A DNA stretch of 64,000 nt. Source: an uncultured Flavobacteriaceae bacterium (lineage in GTDB: Bacteria; Bacteroidota; Bacteroidia; Flavobacteriales; Flavobacteriaceae). Below the pieces are notes generated by a model, which saw only the letters and a program-made list of their open reading frames with translations, had not been told where the DNA came from and made no database searches. Positions 9,084 through 18,949 of this stretch are shown here, one piece after another; within the stretch, counting starts at the first letter, position 1; each line of letters opens with the position of its first letter. Location of the stretch: contig CANLUS010000002.1 of the NCBI GenBank assembly GCA_947494325.1, forward strand, positions 1-64,000. The letters are read 5' to 3'. The translations under genes and the position numbers were made by a program.

Positions 9084-11465
9084 CTAATCTTTTATAAGTT
9101 TCACAGTGCCAACACCTTCATCTGTTTGAACTCTCATGAGGTAGATGCCGCTACTTAAAACCTTTAGATCTAATTCAGTAGATGTTTTCGATAAAAGTTT
9201 TTGTTTGAGGAGTTGACCGTTAATCGAATAAATTTCTATCGAACTGTTTAATGCATTCGGTGTTTCAACAGTGAGTATATCTTTCATAGGGTTTGGAAAG
9301 ATTCGAACACCGATTTTATCTAAAGAGGCAGTACTCAACGCACTTTGATCAATCATAGTAACTTTAAAATCATCGAAGAAAAATCCATCTCCGGTTGTTC
9401 CACTATCAGAAACTAGTTGAAAACGAACTTTAATGGTTTCTCCTAAATAAGTGCTAAGATCAATTTGTTCTAATACCCATTTATTTTGAACGCCGTCATA
9501 CATAGGTTGTCCATTGATACCTTGTAATGAATTTCCTTCAGTGGTAAATAAACCACATTGCGGTTGCCAAGTTGCACCATCATTCGTTGAAACTTCAAAC
9601 TGCACATAGTCGAATCGAGCTTCAATATCCCATTTCGCATAAAAAGAAACGGCTGCTACCCCTGCGTTGGTAAGATCTATTTCATCGGCAATTTCTATGG
9701 TGCTATTCAGGCCATTAGTATAGTTTCCGAAAGGAGAATCCGTAATAGAGCTATTTGAAGAAACAAAGTCACTTGTAGTACTATTCCAACTCCCATTGGT
9801 ATCCCAATTCACAATGCTATTGGCAGCGTCATCAACCAAAAATTGAGGAGTGCCAAAAACTTTGGATATTGTTAGTTCAGTAGTATAAGTGCCATTATTA
9901 ATTGCTAGTTTATATTCAACTGTATCTCCAATATTGATACTTGGATTTAATTGATAACTTATGGAACCCTGCTGTGTTTCAAGCAATCCTAATCCGTTAT
10001 GCTGATTCTGACTTCCGACAGAAGTAATATTTGACGATATGGGCACAACGGATACGGTAAAATTTGTAGAACCGGTAATACCAACACGTTGCAGATCATA
10101 ATTGATCAAACCACTTGTACTGCTAATATAATTCTCTTGTGTGTCAGATACAATGGCGTAGTTTCCTGCTGCGTGAGCTGCCATTAAGTTTGTGTATACC
10201 ATACTTTTACAAAGAGGTATAATTTCGTTCTGAGCAGGCCAAAAACTTGTCCCAATTTCTGGAGTCATGGCGATTATTTGGTTATGTGTACCTACGGTTC
10301 CATACATAAAATCATCACTTTCTCCTGAAAATGGATGGTCGCGAATAGGCGTGTAGTTATTTTGAGAAGTAAATATGTTCGTAAGCGCATAGTATGTATC
10401 CTCATCAGCAGTTGGCACATCAGCGTAACCGAATGGAAAGTATATCAGTTCACCGAACGTATGATTATTAACTGCGATGGCAAAGTTATGCTGCTCAACA
10501 AACCATTTCATAGCTTGGTTTTCTACCTCTGAGAAAGCACTGGTACCCCGATAAATTTCGGAACTGGTATTAGATGAAGAACCTGCTCCTCCCCAACTAT
10601 TGTTACTCGAGTTTCCATTAATATGATAGCTGTAGTTTCTATTGTTGTCAACCCCAAAAGTTCCGTTACCATTGTTTCGTCTATTCTTACGCCAAAAACC
10701 ACCGCCATTCGGATTGGTGGATTGATTATATAAATAACCATCAGGGTTTACCACTGGTATAAAATATAACTCCGAGTTATCTACAATTGATTTTACTTCC
10801 GTATTTGTGGCATAATTTTCTAAAAGATACCACATGTAAAAAATTAGTTGCTGCATTGATGCAGGTTCTCGAGCGTGATGCAATGAAGTATATAAAATTT
10901 CTGTTTCTGGTTCATCTGTTTCAGGATTGTCAGATATTTTAACCCATTGCAATGTATTTCCATTTTCTGTAGTAAAACTACTTACAGTTGTCTTTGCAGT
11001 AATTAAATTAGGATAGGCAGCCCGCATATCATCTAACTCTTGTAACACCTCGGTGTATGTTAAATAGCCACCCATAGAACCTAAATTAAAATTTGTAGGA
11101 GTTTGGTAGTCAATAGTAGTTACATCACAGGGTGTTGGATTTTTAGCAGTAGCTTTTACCGAATTATTATTTCTTTCTAGTACATGTTGCACCATGTCCT
11201 CAACTAAAACTTCAACGTTATATCCTAGTCTTTTTGCAGTGGCTATTTCTTCAGATGAAAAAACGGACTCTACATATTTTTTAGAACGACGAATACCATG
11301 ATCAATCGCTATACCACTATTCAATAATTCTTTAAAATTATGAATGTCAGTATAATGAATTCTCGCTTTTTTGTAAACCGTAGGATTAGCCTTCTGCGCT
11401 GTTATAAAAGTACAGGCAACAAAGAAAAGTGTAACAGTTACAAATAAGTAATGTCTTTTAGTCAT
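9084..11465 (-). CDS. Secreted M14 zinc carboxypeptidase with T9SS sorting domain
   Basis: Predicted extracellular metallocarboxypeptidase of 793 residues. Order of parts: signal peptide (1-23), a propeptide-like region to about 125, and an M14 catalytic domain with zinc ligands His197 and Glu200 (HHARE), His335 and the general base Glu403 (TPEIGTSFW). After that come beta-rich domains, including a MAM/jelly-roll-like segment near 560-700, and finally a roughly 75-residue Por secretion (type IX) sorting domain that starts at a VRIFPNP motif and ends in a KLIKD tail. It therefore should cross the outer membrane by T9SS, whose machinery is not in this window. A TACCTTTG box (11470-11477) lies only 4 bp before the ATG, so transcription could start at or near the start codon. 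Confidence 0.93.
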   Translation of the reverse strand: MTKRHYLFVTVTLFFVACTFITAQKANPTVYKKARIHYTDIHNFKELLNSGIAIDHGIRRSKKYVESVFSSEEIATAKRLGYNVEVLVEDMVQHVLERNNNSVKATAKNPTPCDVTTIDYQTPTNFNLGSMGGYLTYTEVLQELDDMRAAYPNLITAKTTVSSFTTENGNTLQWVKISDNPETDEPETEILYTSLHHAREPASMQQLIFYMWYLLENYATNTEVKSIVDNSELYFIPVVNPDGYLYNQSTNPNGGGFWRKNRRNNGNGTFGVDNNRNYSYHINGNSSNNSWGGAGSSSNTSSEIYRGTSAFSEVENQAMKWFVEQHNFAIAVNNHTFGELIYFPFGYADVPTADEDTYYALTNIFTSQNNYTPIRDHPFSGESDDFMYGTVGTHNQIIAMTPEIGTSFWPAQNEIIPLCKSMVYTNLMAAHAAGNYAIVSDTQENYISSTSGLINYDLQRVGITGSTNFTVSVVPISSNITSVGSQNQHNGLGLLETQQGSISYQLNPSINIGDTVEYKLAINNGTYTTELTISKVFGTPQFLVDDAANSIVNWDTNGSWNSTTSDFVSSNSSITDSPFGNYTNGLNSTIEIADEIDLTNAGVAAVSFYAKWDIEARFDYVQFEVSTNDGATWQPQCGLFTTEGNSLQGINGQPMYDGVQNKWVLEQIDLSTYLGETIKVRFQLVSDSGTTGDGFFFDDFKVTMIDQSALSTASLDKIGVRIFPNPMKDILTVETPNALNSSIEIYSINGQLLKQKLLSKTSTELDLKVLSSGIYLMRVQTDEGVGTVKLIKD

Positions 11466-11532
11466 AAGTCAAAGGTAATAATTATAAAATCAAATATTCT
11501 TCGAAGAATTACATGGTATTTATCTTTTGACC

Positions 11533-11562
11533 TTGTAGAACCTAATAGAATACTTAAATTTG
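11533..11562 (+). promoter_or_regulatory. Predicted promoter of the DUF2807 gene
   Basis: TTG at 11533-11535, a 19-bp spacer, then TAAATTTG at 11555-11562: a full match to the Bacteroidota -33/-7 pattern. It lies 20 bp before the ATG at 11582, the same distance as for other genes here. Confidence 0.7.
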
Positions 11563-11581
11563 AATAACTAAGAATAAAATT

Positions 11582-12334
11582 ATGAAACATCTTTTTAAAT
11601 TAACACTCCTAATAGTAACTTTCTCCATTGCTCATGTTGTAAAAGCACAAGACAAGAATATTGTTTTAAATGACGATTTTGATAAAGTAATAGTGAGTCC
11701 TCATATTCAGGCAACTTTTGTGAAAGGTGAAAATCCAGGAATTGAAATTGAGAGCATGACGATTCCAAGAGAAAAATTAAAATACGAAATAATCAACAAT
11801 ACGTTACAAGTGTATTTAGAGGGCGCAAAGACGGTAACGAAAACGAAAAAAATAAAGAATAACGGTTGGAAACGTAAAATTCCAATCTATAAGAATACCG
11901 TTGTACAAGTTAAGATTACCTATAAGGCTGTAGATATGTTTTCATTAAGAGGAGAAGAAAAAATAACTTTTGAAAGTGCGCTTGATCAGGAAAAATGCAC
12001 CTTGCGAATTTATGGAGAGTCTGAAGTACTTATTAAAAAGGCCAAGCTTGATGATTTACGCGTTGCGATTTATGGTGAAAGTAATTTAATAATTGAATCT
12101 GGAACAATTGCCAGACAAAAAATTACGGCATATGGATCAAGTAAGATGAGATCTTTAGATGTAGAGAGTAAAGAGGCTAAGATTACTGCATATGGAGAAG
12201 GAACTTATCAATTTAACGTATCTGATAGATTAAAGATTACTTCATATGGAGAAGCAAATATTTTATATAAAGGTAGCCCAAACCTTAAAAAAGGAATTGT
12301 TATTGGTGAATCTACAATTCGTAGGGTAAACTAA
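11582..12334 (+). CDS. DUF2807 (head GIN domain) exported protein
   Basis: A 250-residue protein with a clear signal peptide ending near AQ at residues 22-23. The rest is a repetitive beta-rich region with recurring short units (YGES, AYGSS, AYGEG, SYGEA) about every 20 residues. This is typical of the DUF2807 family, also called putative auto-transporter adhesin head GIN domain, which forms a beta-helix-like solenoid. It is expected in the periplasm or at the cell surface. The molecular role is not known. Its own promoter is upstream and a strong bidirectional terminator follows its stop. The name adhesin is by family only and should not be taken as evidence of adhesion. Confidence 0.85.
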   Translation: MKHLFKLTLLIVTFSIAHVVKAQDKNIVLNDDFDKVIVSPHIQATFVKGENPGIEIESMTIPREKLKYEIINNTLQVYLEGAKTVTKTKKIKNNGWKRKIPIYKNTVVQVKITYKAVDMFSLRGEEKITFESALDQEKCTLRIYGESEVLIKKAKLDDLRVAIYGESNLIIESGTIARQKITAYGSSKMRSLDVESKEAKITAYGEGTYQFNVSDRLKITSYGEANILYKGSPNLKKGIVIGESTIRRVN

Positions 12335-12358
12335 TTTTTATTAGAATTTATAAACTAT

Positions 12359-12396
12359 AACAAAGCAGCTTTTATCGATGTAAAAGCTGCTTTGTT
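12359..12396. terminator. Bidirectional intrinsic terminator
   Basis: A perfect 16-bp stem (AACAAAGCAGCTTTTA and its complement) around a 6-base loop, with T-rich sequence on both sides. It sits between the convergent DUF2807 gene (ends 12334) and purL (ends 12412), so it should stop transcription from both. Confidence 0.88.
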
Positions 12397-12411
12397 CTTT
12401 GTAACCATTTT

Positions 12412-15400
12412 TTATAATTTATTTTCTAACCAAAGTCTCGCATTCACAAATGCTTCTAACCATGGCGAGACTTCATCTTTTCTGTTTTTAGGATAATTGG
12501 CCCAGTTCCATTGAAAAGTTGAACGCTCAATATGTGGCATGGTCACTAGGTGACGCCCACTTTTATCACAAAGCATGGCAGTATTAAAGTCAGATCCATT
12601 CGGATTATGAGGATATTCCTTATACCCGTATTTCGCACAAATGTTATAATCATTCTCGTTCTGAGGCAATGTAAATTTACCTTCTCCATGACTTATCCAA
12701 ACACCTAAAGTACTACCCGCGAGAGAAGAAAGCATCACTGAATTGTTTTCTTGAATCTTGACAGATGTAAAAGAGCTTTCATGTTTATTCGAGTCATTGT
12801 AGGTCATTTTTCCGTGCTTTTCATGCTCAGGATTGATTAATTCGAGTTCCATCCATAGTTGGCAACCATTACAAATACCAATAGATAGTGTATCTTCACG
12901 TTTAAAGAATTCATTGATTACTTTATTCGCTTTCTCATTGTATTTTATGGCTCCAGCCCATCCCTTAGCTGAACCCAAAACGTCAGAATTCGAAAAGCCA
13001 CCAACGGCGCCTAGAAATTGAATACCTTCTAGCGTTTCCCGTCCAGATATTAAATCTGTCATATGCACATCTTTGACATCAAATCCGGCTAAATACATAG
13101 CATTAGCCATTTCACGCTCAGAATTTGAGCCTTTTTCTCTCAAAATTGCTGCTTTTGGCCTTTTTGTATTCGGATCAAATTTTGGAAGTTTTCCTGTAAA
13201 ATTTGTAGGAAAAGAATACGACAACGGCTGATTTTTGTAATTATCGAATCTATCTTTAGCTAATCCATTAGCAGTTTGTTTATCATCCAATAAATACGAT
13301 GTTTTAAACCATGTATCTCTTAGTCCATCGATCCAAAAGCTAAAGTTCTCCTCACCATTTTCGATTCGCATTGTATCACTTTTTGTCACGACACCTATTT
13401 TCTCGAACTCAATATTGTTCGCAGAAAGTTGTGCTTCTACTCGTTGATTCTCTGCTACTTGTATTATAATTCCGCAGTTTTCAGAGAATAACAACTTAAC
13501 ACTATCTTGTTCATTAAGTTTGGTAAGGTCTAATTCTGCTGCTAGATCTTGATCCGCAAAACACATCTCTAAGAGTGTTGTAATTAATCCGCCAGAAGCG
13601 ATATCATGACCGGCTACAATTTGGTCTTCTTTAATTAGATCTTGAATGGTGTTAAAAACTGATTTTACATACTTAGCGTTACTTATGGAAGGCGCATTAT
13701 TACCAATTTTATTCAGTATTTGGGCAAAAGAACTTCCACCTAATTTATAGGAATCTTGAGAAAGATTGATATAATAAATAGCTCCTTTATTATGTTGAAA
13801 AACTGGTTCAACGATTTTGGTAATATCGCTACAGTTTGCAGCGGCCGAAATCACTACCGTACCAGGAGAAATCACTTCTTCATTAGGATATTTCTGTTTC
13901 ATTGACAAAGAATCTTTCCCTGTAGGAACATTAATACCTAAATCTATGGCAAATTCAGAAATAGCTTGAACTGCATCGTATAAACGAGCATCTTCTCCTT
14001 CATTTTTGCATGGCCACATCCAATTTGCAGATAGCGATACAGATTGTAATCCATCTTTCAAAGGTGCCCAAATAATATTTGTCAAGGCTTCTGTGATAGC
14101 ATTTTTACTTCCAGCGCTTGGATCAATTAAACCTGAAATTGGGGAGTGTCCAATAGAAGTTGCAACACCTTCTTTACCTTTATAATCTAAGGCCATCACG
14201 CCAACATTATTAAGTGGAATCTGTAACGGTCCTACACATTGTTGCTTTGCAACTTTACCGCCAACACATCGATCTACTTTATTCGTTAACCAATCTTTAC
14301 AAGCTACCGCTTCTAGTTGTAGTACTTGATTTAAGTAATTTGAAAGCAGACTAGTTTGGTAAGAAAGAGGTTGGTAGTTTCTATGAATAGTTACATCATT
14401 CATCACTGTCTTTGGAGAGCTTCCAAACATATCTTCCAAGGCTAAATCCATTGGCTTTTCTCCAGTAGTTTTTGATTCAAATGTAAATCGATCATTTCCA
14501 GTCACGTCTCCAACAGCATAAATTGGAGAACGTTCGCGCTCAGAAATTTTGAGGAGTGTCTCCATATGGTCTTCACCTATGACTAACCCCATGCGCTCTT
14601 GTGATTCGTTACCAATTATTTCTTTTGCAGATAATGTAGGATCACCTACTGGAAGCGCATCTAAATTGATATGTCCTCCAGTTTCTTCAACCAATTCACT
14701 TAAACAATTTAAATGTCCACCAGCTCCATGATCATGAATAGAAACAATCGGATTTTCATCACTTTCTACCATTCCCCTAATGGCATTAGCTGCTCGTTTT
14801 TGCATTTCCGGATTCGAACGTTGTACGGCGTTGAGTTCTATTCCTGAAGCGAACGCTCCAGTATCTGCACTAGAAACTGCTGCACCGCCCATTCCGATTC
14901 GATAATTTTCTCCTCCAAGGATGACAATTTTATTGCCTTCTTTTGGAATGTCCTTCAGCGCTTGATCCGCTTTACCATATCCAATTCCACCAGCTTGCAT
15001 GATTACTTTATCAAAACCAAGCTTCCTAGCTTCTTCTTGATGTTCGAAGGTTAAAACGGATCCACAAATTAATGGTTGCCCAAATTTATTTCCAAAATCA
15101 GATGCTCCATTACTAGCTTTTATCAAAATGTCCATTGGCGTTTGATATAACCATTTACGAGCTTCAAATGATTGTTCCCAAGGACGATTTTCTTCTAAAC
15201 GAGAGTAAGAGGTCATGTAGACTGCTGTACCAGCCAAGGGTAGCGAACCTTTTCCTCCAGCTAAGCGATCTCTAATTTCTCCTCCAGATCCTGTTGCAGC
15301 ACCATTAAAAGGTTCTACAGTGGTTGGAAAATTATGGGTTTCGGCCTTTAATGAAATTACAGATTCATAATCCTTTGTTTCATAGAAGTCAGGTTTGTCA

Positions 15401-16080
15401 GCTGTTTTAGGAGCAAATTGTTCCACTGTAGGGCCTTTAATAAACGCTACATTATCTTTATAAGCCGAAACAATATCGTTGGGATGCTGTTTCGATGTTT
15501 CTTTGATTAATTTAAAGAGCGATGTTGGTTTCTCTTCACCATCAATAATGAATGTACCGTTGAAAATTTTATGCCTACAATGCTCGCTATTAACTTGTGA
15601 GAATCCAAAAACCTCTGAATCTGTTAAAGGGCGTCCAATCTTGATTGAGACATCGTTTAAATACTCTACTTCTTCATCACTTAATGAGAGACCTTCTTGT
15701 ATATTATATGAAGCAATATTATCAATATTCAAAACTTCTTCCGGCTCAATATTTATAGTAAACGAATCTTGATGTAAACCTTCGAATTTCTCAGAAATCA
15801 TAGGATCAAAATCTGACGTGTCTTTAGTACATGCCTCGAATTCTTCTATCCTTAAAATACCCTCGATACCCATATTCTGAGTAATTTCAACTGCATTTGT
15901 ACTCCAAGGTGTAATCATGGCGGCACGTGGACCAATAAAAAAAGCGTCTAACGACGCTGTGTTTATTTTTGGTTGATTGCCAAAAAGCCAATGTAATTTT
16001 GAAATTGTTTCGCTTGTTAATTCTTTTGTTGCTTGAACAGCAAATACCTTGCTGTTTTGGTTTCCGAAGAAATGGATCAT
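12412..16080 (-). CDS. purL: Phosphoribosylformylglycinamidine synthase, single-chain form
   Basis: Fourth step of purine synthesis: converts FGAR, ATP and glutamine to FGAM. The 1222-residue protein is the large fused type (PurS-like N-terminus, two AIRS-like ATP-binding halves, and a C-terminal class I glutaminase domain), unlike the separate PurS/PurL/PurQ of many bacteria. Visible signatures are the ETHNFPTTVEPFNGAATGSG substrate loop, the glycine-rich RDRLAGGKGS, and in the glutaminase GICNGCQ with nucleophile Cys1070 plus the later MPHIERS motif with the catalytic His and Glu. It appears full length. A near-consensus -7 box (TAAATTTAC) lies upstream. The gene is monocistronic here and ends at a shared terminator. 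Confidence 0.97.
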   Translation of the reverse strand: MIHFFGNQNSKVFAVQATKELTSETISKLHWLFGNQPKINTASLDAFFIGPRAAMITPWSTNAVEITQNMGIEGILRIEEFEACTKDTSDFDPMISEKFEGLHQDSFTINIEPEEVLNIDNIASYNIQEGLSLSDEEVEYLNDVSIKIGRPLTDSEVFGFSQVNSEHCRHKIFNGTFIIDGEEKPTSLFKLIKETSKQHPNDIVSAYKDNVAFIKGPTVEQFAPKTADKPDFYETKDYESVISLKAETHNFPTTVEPFNGAATGSGGEIRDRLAGGKGSLPLAGTAVYMTSYSRLEENRPWEQSFEARKWLYQTPMDILIKASNGASDFGNKFGQPLICGSVLTFEHQEEARKLGFDKVIMQAGGIGYGKADQALKDIPKEGNKIVILGGENYRIGMGGAAVSSADTGAFASGIELNAVQRSNPEMQKRAANAIRGMVESDENPIVSIHDHGAGGHLNCLSELVEETGGHINLDALPVGDPTLSAKEIIGNESQERMGLVIGEDHMETLLKISERERSPIYAVGDVTGNDRFTFESKTTGEKPMDLALEDMFGSSPKTVMNDVTIHRNYQPLSYQTSLLSNYLNQVLQLEAVACKDWLTNKVDRCVGGKVAKQQCVGPLQIPLNNVGVMALDYKGKEGVATSIGHSPISGLIDPSAGSKNAITEALTNIIWAPLKDGLQSVSLSANWMWPCKNEGEDARLYDAVQAISEFAIDLGINVPTGKDSLSMKQKYPNEEVISPGTVVISAAANCSDITKIVEPVFQHNKGAIYYINLSQDSYKLGGSSFAQILNKIGNNAPSISNAKYVKSVFNTIQDLIKEDQIVAGHDIASGGLITTLLEMCFADQDLAAELDLTKLNEQDSVKLLFSENCGIIIQVAENQRVEAQLSANNIEFEKIGVVTKSDTMRIENGEENFSFWIDGLRDTWFKTSYLLDDKQTANGLAKDRFDNYKNQPLSYSFPTNFTGKLPKFDPNTKRPKAAILREKGSNSEREMANAMYLAGFDVKDVHMTDLISGRETLEGIQFLGAVGGFSNSDVLGSAKGWAGAIKYNEKANKVINEFFKREDTLSIGICNGCQLWMELELINPEHEKHGKMTYNDSNKHESSFTSVKIQENNSVMLSSLAGSTLGVWISHGEGKFTLPQNENDYNICAKYGYKEYPHNPNGSDFNTAMLCDKSGRHLVTMPHIERSTFQWNWANYPKNRKDEVSPWLEAFVNARLWLENKL

Positions 16081-16169
16081 TTACAGATATTTAGTAGTTA
16101 TCATTAAGCCTGTAAATTTACTCATTCTTATAGAAAAAGAATAAGATATGTTGATAAGATTGCAAAAAA

Positions 16170-16754
16170 TTATTTACTCACAGCGGCAAATCCTACTGGT
16201 CTGCCGTTATAGTGGATTTTTCCATATGTAAAGTTCGCATTCACCGGAAAATCTAAATAATAAGTAACTTGTTTGCCTTTTATGGTAACATTTTTAAGTG
16301 CTTTGATTGATGATTTAGCATTTTTCTTTTTTCGGCCAAAAATATTAGGTTTAAATGTTTCCGCTTCCAAGTTGGTATATCCTTCAACAGGAGTTTCTTT
16401 AAATTTATTATAATTTTGATTGACTGGCTTTGATTTAAAGTAGATTTTTTTATCAGCTCTATAATACGCAACTTCATTTGGTCTGATTCTCAATTTATTG
16501 TCATCATCAAACAAAATAAAATTATCAAAATCTAAAGGGGTATTCTTCTGACTTTTTGGTTTTATAGTAATTTGTACCGTCAGTGATTTTAACTCTTTAT
16601 TCTCATATCTATAGGGTTGTGCCCATAAAGATTTATTCAAAACGGCTTTTCCGACCGTAATCTTTAAATTATCATCGGTTTGAGATTGTATTTCACTATT
16701 GGGGGCAAATCCAATAAAAAGAACAAGAAATACGATGTAGGTTAATTTTTTCAT
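16170..16754 (-). CDS. Secreted protein of unknown function
   Basis: A 194-residue protein with a signal peptide (about 1-24, ending in a QSQ segment). The mature part is rich in Lys, Asn and Tyr, predicted mostly beta, with no cysteine and no motif I recognise. It looks like a small periplasmic beta-sandwich protein, but that is inference from composition only. It lies between the RsmB-like gene and purL on the same strand, with 111 and 89 bp on either side, so it is probably its own transcription unit. No function is proposed. Confidence 0.7.
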   Translation of the reverse strand: MKKLTYIVFLVLFIGFAPNSEIQSQTDDNLKITVGKAVLNKSLWAQPYRYENKELKSLTVQITIKPKSQKNTPLDFDNFILFDDDNKLRIRPNEVAYYRADKKIYFKSKPVNQNYNKFKETPVEGYTNLEAETFKPNIFGRKKKNAKSSIKALKNVTIKGKQVTYYLDFPVNANFTYGKIHYNGRPVGFAAVSK

Positions 16755-16865
16755 TTAATACGTTTATTTTACTCGTAAAACATATGTACGAACACCTTAA
16801 GAACGCATAAACCTTGCCATAAATTGTTGAGGCCTATTTAGATATTTGCGGTTTCCCCGCTATTT

Positions 16866-18071
16866 TTACTTTACTCGCTCTATTAGGGCCATATAAAAAC
16901 CGTCAAAACCGCTCACTGAAGGAAGAATTTTACGCTCTGAAATAAATTTGAACCCCTCGTGTAGTTTTAAAAAATGTTCAACTTGTAGTTCGTTTTCTGA
17001 AGGCAAAATAGAGCAAGTAGCATAAACCATTTGTCCTCCCACTTTAAGCATCTTAGAATAGTTGTTTAAGATCTCAGCTTGCGTTTCTTTGATTGTATCA
17101 ATAAATTCAGATTGTAATTTCCATTTGGCACCTGGGTTTCGTTTTAAAACACCTAAACCACTACATGGTGCGTCTATCAGTACCCTATCGGCTTTATTGT
17201 AGAGTTTCTTAATGACTTTGGTAGAATCAATATGTCGAGGTTCAATATTATGTGCTCCCGCACGTTTCGCTCTGCGCTTTAGTTCTTTTAATTTATTTGC
17301 ATAAATATCCAGAGCAATTATTTGTCCTTTGTTTTGCATTAGGGCCGCCAGATGTAATGTTTTGCCACCCGCACCAGCACAGGTATCCACGACACGCATT
17401 CCTGGGGTCACTTGAAGATAATCAGCTACGAGTTGTGAAGAGGCATCTTGAACTTCAAAGAATCCATTTTGAAAAGCATCTGTTCTAAAAATACTTTTGC
17501 GTTCACTGAGACGCAGTGCATGTTCACATCCCTTTACCGTTTCAGTTTCAATACTATCTTCAAGAAGTATTTTCTGAAGATTACTTTTGTTTGTTTTAAG
17601 CGTGTTGGTTCTTAAGACAACAGCAGCTTGCTGATTTAGGGCCGTTAGTTCAGTATCCCATTGATCACCTAATTCCTTCTTTCCTAATTCATCCATCCAA
17701 TCTGGAATAGATTCTCTAAATACGCGTTGACTTTGTAATTCATCGAATCTACCTTTGATGCGTCTTACAGGAGTGTCAGTAAATTGCTTCCAATCAGGTA
17801 GTTGAATCCCTTTTAACGTTGCCCAAACAGTAAATATTTTCCATAAATTTTCAGTAGTGTAGTGATCTTTAGTGCCTGCAATTTCATTGTACAATCGTTT
17901 CCATCGAACGCAATCGTATATCGTTTCAGCTATAAATTTTCGGTCACGAGCACCCCAACGTGTATCGCGTTTCAATGTTTTTTCAACTACTTTATCAGCA
18001 TACAAGCCATCATTAAAAATGTAATTTAACGAATCAATCACTGCCAACACTAAATTTCTATGTAAACGCAT
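16866..18071 (-). CDS. RsmB/NOP-type RNA m5C methyltransferase
   Basis: A 401-residue SAM-dependent methyltransferase of the NOL1/NOP2/Sun (RsmB/NOP) class, which makes 5-methylcytosine in rRNA or tRNA. The C-terminal half has the SAM-binding VVDTCAGAGGKTLHLA, motif IV DAPCSGLG with one catalytic cysteine, and motif VI YATCSILPSENE with the nucleophilic cysteine. Both cysteines are present, so the enzyme should be active. The N-terminal part is the NusB-like/RNA-binding region, but the order of domains is shorter than E. coli RsmB, so the exact target base is uncertain. A perfect -7 box (TACCTTTGC) lies 19 bp upstream of the start. Confidence 0.9.
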   Translation of the reverse strand: MRLHRNLVLAVIDSLNYIFNDGLYADKVVEKTLKRDTRWGARDRKFIAETIYDCVRWKRLYNEIAGTKDHYTTENLWKIFTVWATLKGIQLPDWKQFTDTPVRRIKGRFDELQSQRVFRESIPDWMDELGKKELGDQWDTELTALNQQAAVVLRTNTLKTNKSNLQKILLEDSIETETVKGCEHALRLSERKSIFRTDAFQNGFFEVQDASSQLVADYLQVTPGMRVVDTCAGAGGKTLHLAALMQNKGQIIALDIYANKLKELKRRAKRAGAHNIEPRHIDSTKVIKKLYNKADRVLIDAPCSGLGVLKRNPGAKWKLQSEFIDTIKETQAEILNNYSKMLKVGGQMVYATCSILPSENELQVEHFLKLHEGFKFISERKILPSVSGFDGFYMALIERVK

Positions 18072-18088
18072 GTAAAAATATTAAGGCT

Positions 18089-18097
18089 GCAAAGGTA
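18089..18097 (-). promoter_or_regulatory. Predicted -7 element for the RsmB-type methyltransferase gene
   Basis: On the minus strand this reads TACCTTTGC, a perfect TAnnTTTG match, in the 46-bp gap after the TIGR02757 gene and 19 bp from the downstream ATG. No clear TTG -33 element at normal spacing. Confidence 0.55.
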
Positions 18098-18117
18098 GCT
18101 AATATTAAGAAGTAAAA

Positions 18118-18882
18118 TTAAAACTTTTCAAAAACTCCTAAGCCAAATAAAGCAAAATCATATTTTACTGGATCTTGAGGGTCTAGCTTACGCAAATATG
18201 TATCTAATTCGTGTAAAGCTTTGGCATCATTCTGTCTTCTATTAAGGAGACCTAATTTGCGAGCTACGTTACCCGAATAAACATCCAATGGGCATGATAA
18301 TTCAGAGGGAGAGACAGTTTCCCATAAACCAAAATCAACACCCGTATTGTCCTTTCGGACCATCCATCTTAAAAACATATTGATACGTTTAGCAGCCGAT
18401 CCTTTTAATGGATCGGAAATATGTTTTTTTGTTCTAATTGGATGCTCTAATTCGAAAAATATATTCTTGAAATTATGAATGCGATGTTGTAATGAAATCT
18501 TATCATTCCTGTTAATAAAAATAGATTCTAATCCATTGTATTTCAAATAAATATTACGTATTGATTGAATAAAAAAATTAATATCAATAATATTAAAGGT
18601 TCGATGTACAAATCCGTCGAAAACATCCAAATGATGTTCTTTGTAATTCATAATGAAATCATAGGGAGAATTTCCCATTAATGACATCATTTTTTTTGCA
18701 TTAGTAATAATCATTTTACGATTGCCCCAGGCAATGGTGGCCGTTAAAAAACCAGCTATTTCAATATCTTCTTTTAGCGAGAATTGATGCGGAATTTGAA
18801 TAGGATCAGATTCAATGAATTTTGGATTATTATATTGAATTACTTTAGCGTCTAGAAAATCTTTTAGTTCTTTTTGGGTCAT
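18118..18882 (-). CDS. TIGR02757 (DUF2400) family protein
   Basis: The 254-residue cytosolic protein matches the TIGR02757/DUF2400 family widespread in Bacteroidota. Conserved points are the N-terminal IPHQFSLKEDIEIAGFL segment, AWGNRKMI, a central helix-rich part, KRINMFLRWMVRKD, and a C-terminal LDVYSGNVARKLGLL segment that resembles the helical core of HhH-GPD DNA glycosylases. A relation to base-excision glycosylases has been suggested for such folds, but no catalytic residue assignment can be made here. It is full length, with no signal peptide or membrane segment. It lies between the TPR protein and the RNA methyltransferase on the same strand. Confidence 0.85.
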   Translation of the reverse strand: MTQKELKDFLDAKVIQYNNPKFIESDPIQIPHQFSLKEDIEIAGFLTATIAWGNRKMIITNAKKMMSLMGNSPYDFIMNYKEHHLDVFDGFVHRTFNIIDINFFIQSIRNIYLKYNGLESIFINRNDKISLQHRIHNFKNIFFELEHPIRTKKHISDPLKGSAAKRINMFLRWMVRKDNTGVDFGLWETVSPSELSCPLDVYSGNVARKLGLLNRRQNDAKALHELDTYLRKLDPQDPVKYDFALFGLGVFEKF

Positions 18883-18949
18883 TTTTTTTTACAATGATTC
18901 AAAATTAGTCTTTTTCAGTTAGGGTTAAATCAAAACCTTCATGTTCTGT

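Noticed and set aside
8940-9158. 72-codon plus-strand frame overlapping the 3' end of the carboxypeptidase gene
   Set aside because: No family pattern, low-complexity codon use, and its end overlaps the conserved sorting domain of the real gene on the other strand.
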